Shown in pieces: positions 61,315 through 64,000 of a DNA stretch of 64,000 bases (the first letter of the stretch is position 1; every line of letters starts with the position of its first letter). Both the position numbers and the translations under genes were made by a program. Origin of the DNA: Hymenobacter yonginensis (lineage in GTDB: Bacteria; Bacteroidota; Bacteroidia; Cytophagales; Hymenobacteraceae); assembly GCF_027625995.1 (NCBI RefSeq), contig NZ_CP115396.1, positions 434,001 through 498,000 of the forward strand, written 5' to 3'. Below the pieces are notes generated by a model. That model ran no database searches and was not told the DNA's origin. It saw only the letters and a program-made list of their open reading frames with translations.

Positions 61315-61500
61315 AGTGCAATAGGTGTGTGGGAGCGAGCTTCCGGCCAGGCCACCACTGCGGCAGCTCCAGCGAGGAAGTACACAAAACTACCGGCTGC
61401 ACCCGCCCTAAAACGCCTATTTCGCTCGGCTATGCCGGCTGCCCCGCCAAACCGGGTTTTTCCCCGACGAATCCCAGGCTGTTCGTCGAACTATGCTGCA

Positions 61501-62919
61501 CTATTGGCCTCCTTCCTGCACCAATCCGCTGCTGAGGCGGCGCAGCACAATCTCGGCCTGCTTGGCCTGGTAGCGAATGTCAAGCAGGCGCACTTCGGCG
61601 TCGAGCTGGGTGCGCTGGGCTTCGCGCAGGGCCAGCGGCACCAGCAAACCTAGGCGGTAGCGCTCTAGCGCAATAGCCACGTTTTCGCGGGCCAGCAAAA
61701 TGTTGGCTTCTTCCAGCTCCAGCAGTTGCAGCCGGTTCTGGTACTGGGCAAAGGCCTGCTCGGCTTCTGTTTCCAGCTGTAGCTGCGTCTGGCCAAGCAG
61801 CAGGTTGCTCTGTTCCTCCCCGATGCGGGCATTCTGCTCCAAACGGTTGCGATTGAAGCCGTCGAAGATGGGAATAGTTGCCACTACACCGTAGTTGAGC
61901 CCATACGTGCGGCCCGTGTTGGTCACGAGCTGATTGCCGAAGAACGCCGCCCCGTTGATGTTGCGGTTGTAGCCGTAGCCAGTGGTCAGGCCAATTTGAG
62001 GGAAGCGGGAGGCGCGCACCAACTTCCGGTCGTAGGTAGCAATTTCGGTGTTGAGGCGGGCCTGTTGCAGGCGAGGGTTGTTCTGCTGCACGGCCTGCGC
62101 CACGCTTTCCCGGCTGAGGTCGGTAGCTACTACAATAGAGTCGGCGGGGCGGAAGTTGAGGCGCGGGGTGCGGCCCAGCAGGTTATTGAGGTTGATTTTG
62201 GCCGTCTGCAACGCTTCTTGCTGCTGGATCAGCAGCGAGCGGTCGGCATTGTAGTCTACGCGGGCCGTCAGTACTTCCACTTTGGCGCTCACGCCCACAT
62301 CCACGCGGGCCTGCGTGAGGTCGATGCGCGCCTGCCCGATTTTCAGGGCTTCCTCGCTGGCCTTGATCTTGCCGGACTCGCGCACCACCACGTAGTAGGC
62401 ATCGGTGATGGTGGCCACGGTTTCCTCGACGGTGGCGCGGGTGAGTTGGCGCTGGCTTTGCTCCAGCGACTTCAGCCGGTCGTAGGCGATAAACATGCCC
62501 AGCCCGTCGAAAATGGTCCAGGTGGCGGCCACGTTGGCGTTGAGCAGGTTGGACTGCGCGCCGTTCGCAATGCTGGCCTCGGGCCGCGCCGAAGATTCCT
62601 GCCGCACATTATTGCGGTTGAAGTTGCGGGTCAGGTTGCCGTTCACCACCGGCAGCTGCCCGGCGTTGCCGCGCGTCACGTTGTTTTCGGCAATGCGCTC
62701 ATCCTGCCGCGAAACCCTGATGTTATAATTGTTCTCTAGGCCCAGTCGGATGGCCTCGGCCAACGTCAGGGGCGGGGCATCGGCCACGGTTTCCGGCTTT
62801 TCCGTCTGGGGCTTGCTCTGGGGCTTCGAGGCGGGCTCCCGGGTGGGCAATACCGGCTGTTGCGCCAGAATTGGCAGGGGCAAAGCCAGTAGGAGAGTGA
62901 AAAAGAAGGAACGGGGCAT
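61501..62919 (-). CDS. TolC family outer-membrane efflux protein
   Basis: The 472-residue protein has a signal peptide (FFFTLLLALPLPILAQ), a Pro/Lys-rich linker (REPASKPQSKPQTEKPE), and two TolC halves: LTLAEAIRLGLENNYNIRVSRQD, with ITDAYYVVVRES, and AVQQNNPRLQQARLNTEIATYDR, with EAEQAFAQYQNRLQLLELEEANI. The two-fold repeat is the hallmark of TolC. ATGs at 62928 and 62919 are both possible. The RND pump gene ends 47 bases upstream, so pump and channel form one operon. Confidence 0.92.
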   Translation of the reverse strand: MPRSFFFTLLLALPLPILAQQPVLPTREPASKPQSKPQTEKPETVADAPPLTLAEAIRLGLENNYNIRVSRQDERIAENNVTRGNAGQLPVVNGNLTRNFNRNNVRQESSARPEASIANGAQSNLLNANVAATWTIFDGLGMFIAYDRLKSLEQSQRQLTRATVEETVATITDAYYVVVRESGKIKASEEALKIGQARIDLTQARVDVGVSAKVEVLTARVDYNADRSLLIQQQEALQTAKINLNNLLGRTPRLNFRPADSIVVATDLSRESVAQAVQQNNPRLQQARLNTEIATYDRKLVRASRFPQIGLTTGYGYNRNINGAAFFGNQLVTNTGRTYGLNYGVVATIPIFDGFNRNRLEQNARIGEEQSNLLLGQTQLQLETEAEQAFAQYQNRLQLLELEEANILLARENVAIALERYRLGLLVPLALREAQRTQLDAEVRLLDIRYQAKQAEIVLRRLSSGLVQEGGQ

Positions 62920-62966
62920 GAAATACATCAACTGAAAAGAAAATCGGAAGCCGGCACGGGCGGCAA

Positions 62967-64000
62967 CTAGGCCGTTACGGCCTTCTTTTTGGCGGCCTCC
63001 TGCTTCTGGCTGTGTTTTTTGGCCGTGGCGAAGTAGGAGTACATCACCGGCACTACGTACAGCGTGAGGCCGGTGGCGAAGAACAGGCCGCCCACCACGC
63101 CAATGCCCATGGCCCGGCGGCTCAGGGCGCCGGCGCCGGTGGCAATGGCAATCGGCAGAATGCCCAGGATGGCGCACAGGCTGGTCATCAGGATGGGGCG
63201 GAAGCGGGCCGTGGCGCCTTCAATCAGGCCGGTCATGTAGTCTTTGCCGTTTTCCACTTGCTGGTTGGCAAACTCCACGATGAGGATACCATTTTTGGTC
63301 ACGAGGCCCACCAACATGATGATGCCGATCTGCGAGAACAGGTTCAGGGTCTGGTTGAAGTACCACAAGCTGAGCAGCGCGCCCGACAACGCCAGCGGCA
63401 CCGTCACCATGATGATGACCGGGTCGCGGAAGCTCTCAAACTGCGCGGCCAGCACCAGGTAAATCAGCACCAGCGCCAGCCCGAAGGCAAACACGAGGCT
63501 GCTGGAGCTTTCCTGGAAGTCGCGGGAGGCACCCGACAGCTCGGTGGAGAAGGTGTCGTCGAGGTTCTTTTCGGCGATGCCCTGCATGGCCGCAATACCA
63601 TCGCCGAGGGTTTTGCCGGGCGCCAGCGAGGCCGAGAAGGTGGCCGAGTTGTAGCGGTTGAAGCGGTAGAGCTGGGGCGGGGTGCTGCTTTCCGTCAGGC
63701 GAATTACGTTGTCGAGCTGTACGAGCTGGCCGTCGGCGTTCTTCACCGACAGCAGGCGCACGTCCAGCGGCTGATTGCGGTCTTCGCGCGCCACCTGCCC
63801 GATAATCTGGTACTGCTTGCCTTCCCGGATAAAGTAGCCGAAGCGCTGCCCGCTCAAACCCGACTGCAGCGTCTGGCTGATGCTCTGCACCGATACGCCC
63901 AGGCTCTGCGCCTTTTCGCGGTCGATGTTCACGCGCAGCTCGGGCTTGTTGAACTTCAGGTTCACGTCCACGAACTGGAAAGTAGGGTCCTGGCGGGCGG
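62967..64000 (-). CDS. RND efflux pump permease (C-terminal part, cut by window end)
   Basis: The frame is open to base 64000, so the N-terminal part is outside. The visible end has the AcrB-type periplasmic part (LKFNKPELRVNIDREKAQSLGVSV, FNRYNSATFSASLAPG) and the last membrane block (LVFAFGLALVLIYLVLAAQFESFRDPVIIMVTVPLALSGALL, GIIMLVGLVTKNGILIVEFANQ, ATARFRPILMTSLCAILGILPIAIATGAG). GLVTKNGILIVEFAN is typical of the HAE-1 family. The C-terminus is Lys/Ala rich. It is followed by tolC. Confidence 0.95.
   Translation of the reverse strand, partial: ARQDPTFQFVDVNLKFNKPELRVNIDREKAQSLGVSVQSISQTLQSGLSGQRFGYFIREGKQYQIIGQVAREDRNQPLDVRLLSVKNADGQLVQLDNVIRLTESSTPPQLYRFNRYNSATFSASLAPGKTLGDGIAAMQGIAEKNLDDTFSTELSGASRDFQESSSSLVFAFGLALVLIYLVLAAQFESFRDPVIIMVTVPLALSGALLSLWYFNQTLNLFSQIGIIMLVGLVTKNGILIVEFANQQVENGKDYMTGLIEGATARFRPILMTSLCAILGILPIAIATGAGALSRRAMGIGVVGGLFFATGLTLYVVPVMYSYFATAKKHSQKQEAAKKKAVTA

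Noticed and set aside
61075-61653. 192-codon plus-strand ORF overlapping the tolC end
   Set aside because: It runs antisense to tolC, shows no motif and has a biased composition; the small minus-strand secreted peptide is a better candidate.
1-64000. CRISPR arrays
   Set aside because: No regular direct repeats with unique spacers were seen; all repeats are palindromic and intergenic.
1-64000. Prophage or integrative element
   Set aside because: No integrase, capsid or relaxase gene was recognised; the only transposase-like gene is the RAYT.

Overview
The window looks like chromosomal DNA of a Bacteroidota bacterium of the Cytophagales, most like Hymenobacter. The signs are high GC, the gene block ostA-bamD-omega-coaBC-DUF4835-recN, two large secreted proteins with C-terminal tails of the type IX secretion (T9SS) kind, -7 promoter boxes of the Bacteroidota form TAnnTTTG, and gene starts without Shine-Dalgarno motifs. 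No phage, plasmid, CRISPR or rRNA signature was seen. Gene identities come from reading the proteins; no database was searched.

Layout. 1-7.9 kb: envelope and housekeeping block (OstA-like partial, BamD, RNA polymerase omega, CoaC and CoaB as separate genes, DUF4835, RecN, FabI). 8-22.9 kb: mostly minus-strand accessory genes (porin, PRISE-type reductase, phytase-like secreted protein, barstar, a REP-associated tyrosine transposase between two copies of its palindrome, an ABC exporter, several alpha/beta hydrolases, an M28 peptidase, a small lipoprotein/cupin/glycosyltransferase run). 23-31 kb: YtxH-type stress proteins, lysS, a large unknown gene with an AT-rich upstream region, the Prc protease and a glycine-zipper stress protein. 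31-38 kb: proline dehydrogenase, then a shikimate cluster (DAHP synthase-chorismate mutase, aroB, aroA) interrupted by three paralogous lipoproteins. 38-49 kb: BtuF-like protein, a glycosyltransferase remnant, M42 peptidase, GNAT, an acyl-CoA carboxylase with a DUF4258/YgiT pair behind it, ClpC, WbqC, a lysophospholipid acyltransferase. 49-64 kb: Sua5/YrdC, a Calx-beta secreted protein, MltG, thioesterase, BrkB, two tRNA-Ser genes, a 1119-residue fibronectin-type secreted protein with an internal duplication, a zinc-dependent phospholipase C-like protein, and the end of an RND-TolC efflux operon.

The most unusual feature is the intergenic DNA. At least four families of long inverted repeats lie between genes, sometimes flush with start or stop codons. 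One family brackets the RAYT transposase in opposite orientations and supplies the stop codon of the neighbouring ABC transporter. Another appears to have separated the normally fused CoaC and CoaB domains. A third (AAATCCGTG ends) supplies GTG start codons for coaC and for a decayed glycosyltransferase. I found no clear multi-gene defence or otherwise new system; the repeat-RAYT relationship is the best candidate for novel biology here.
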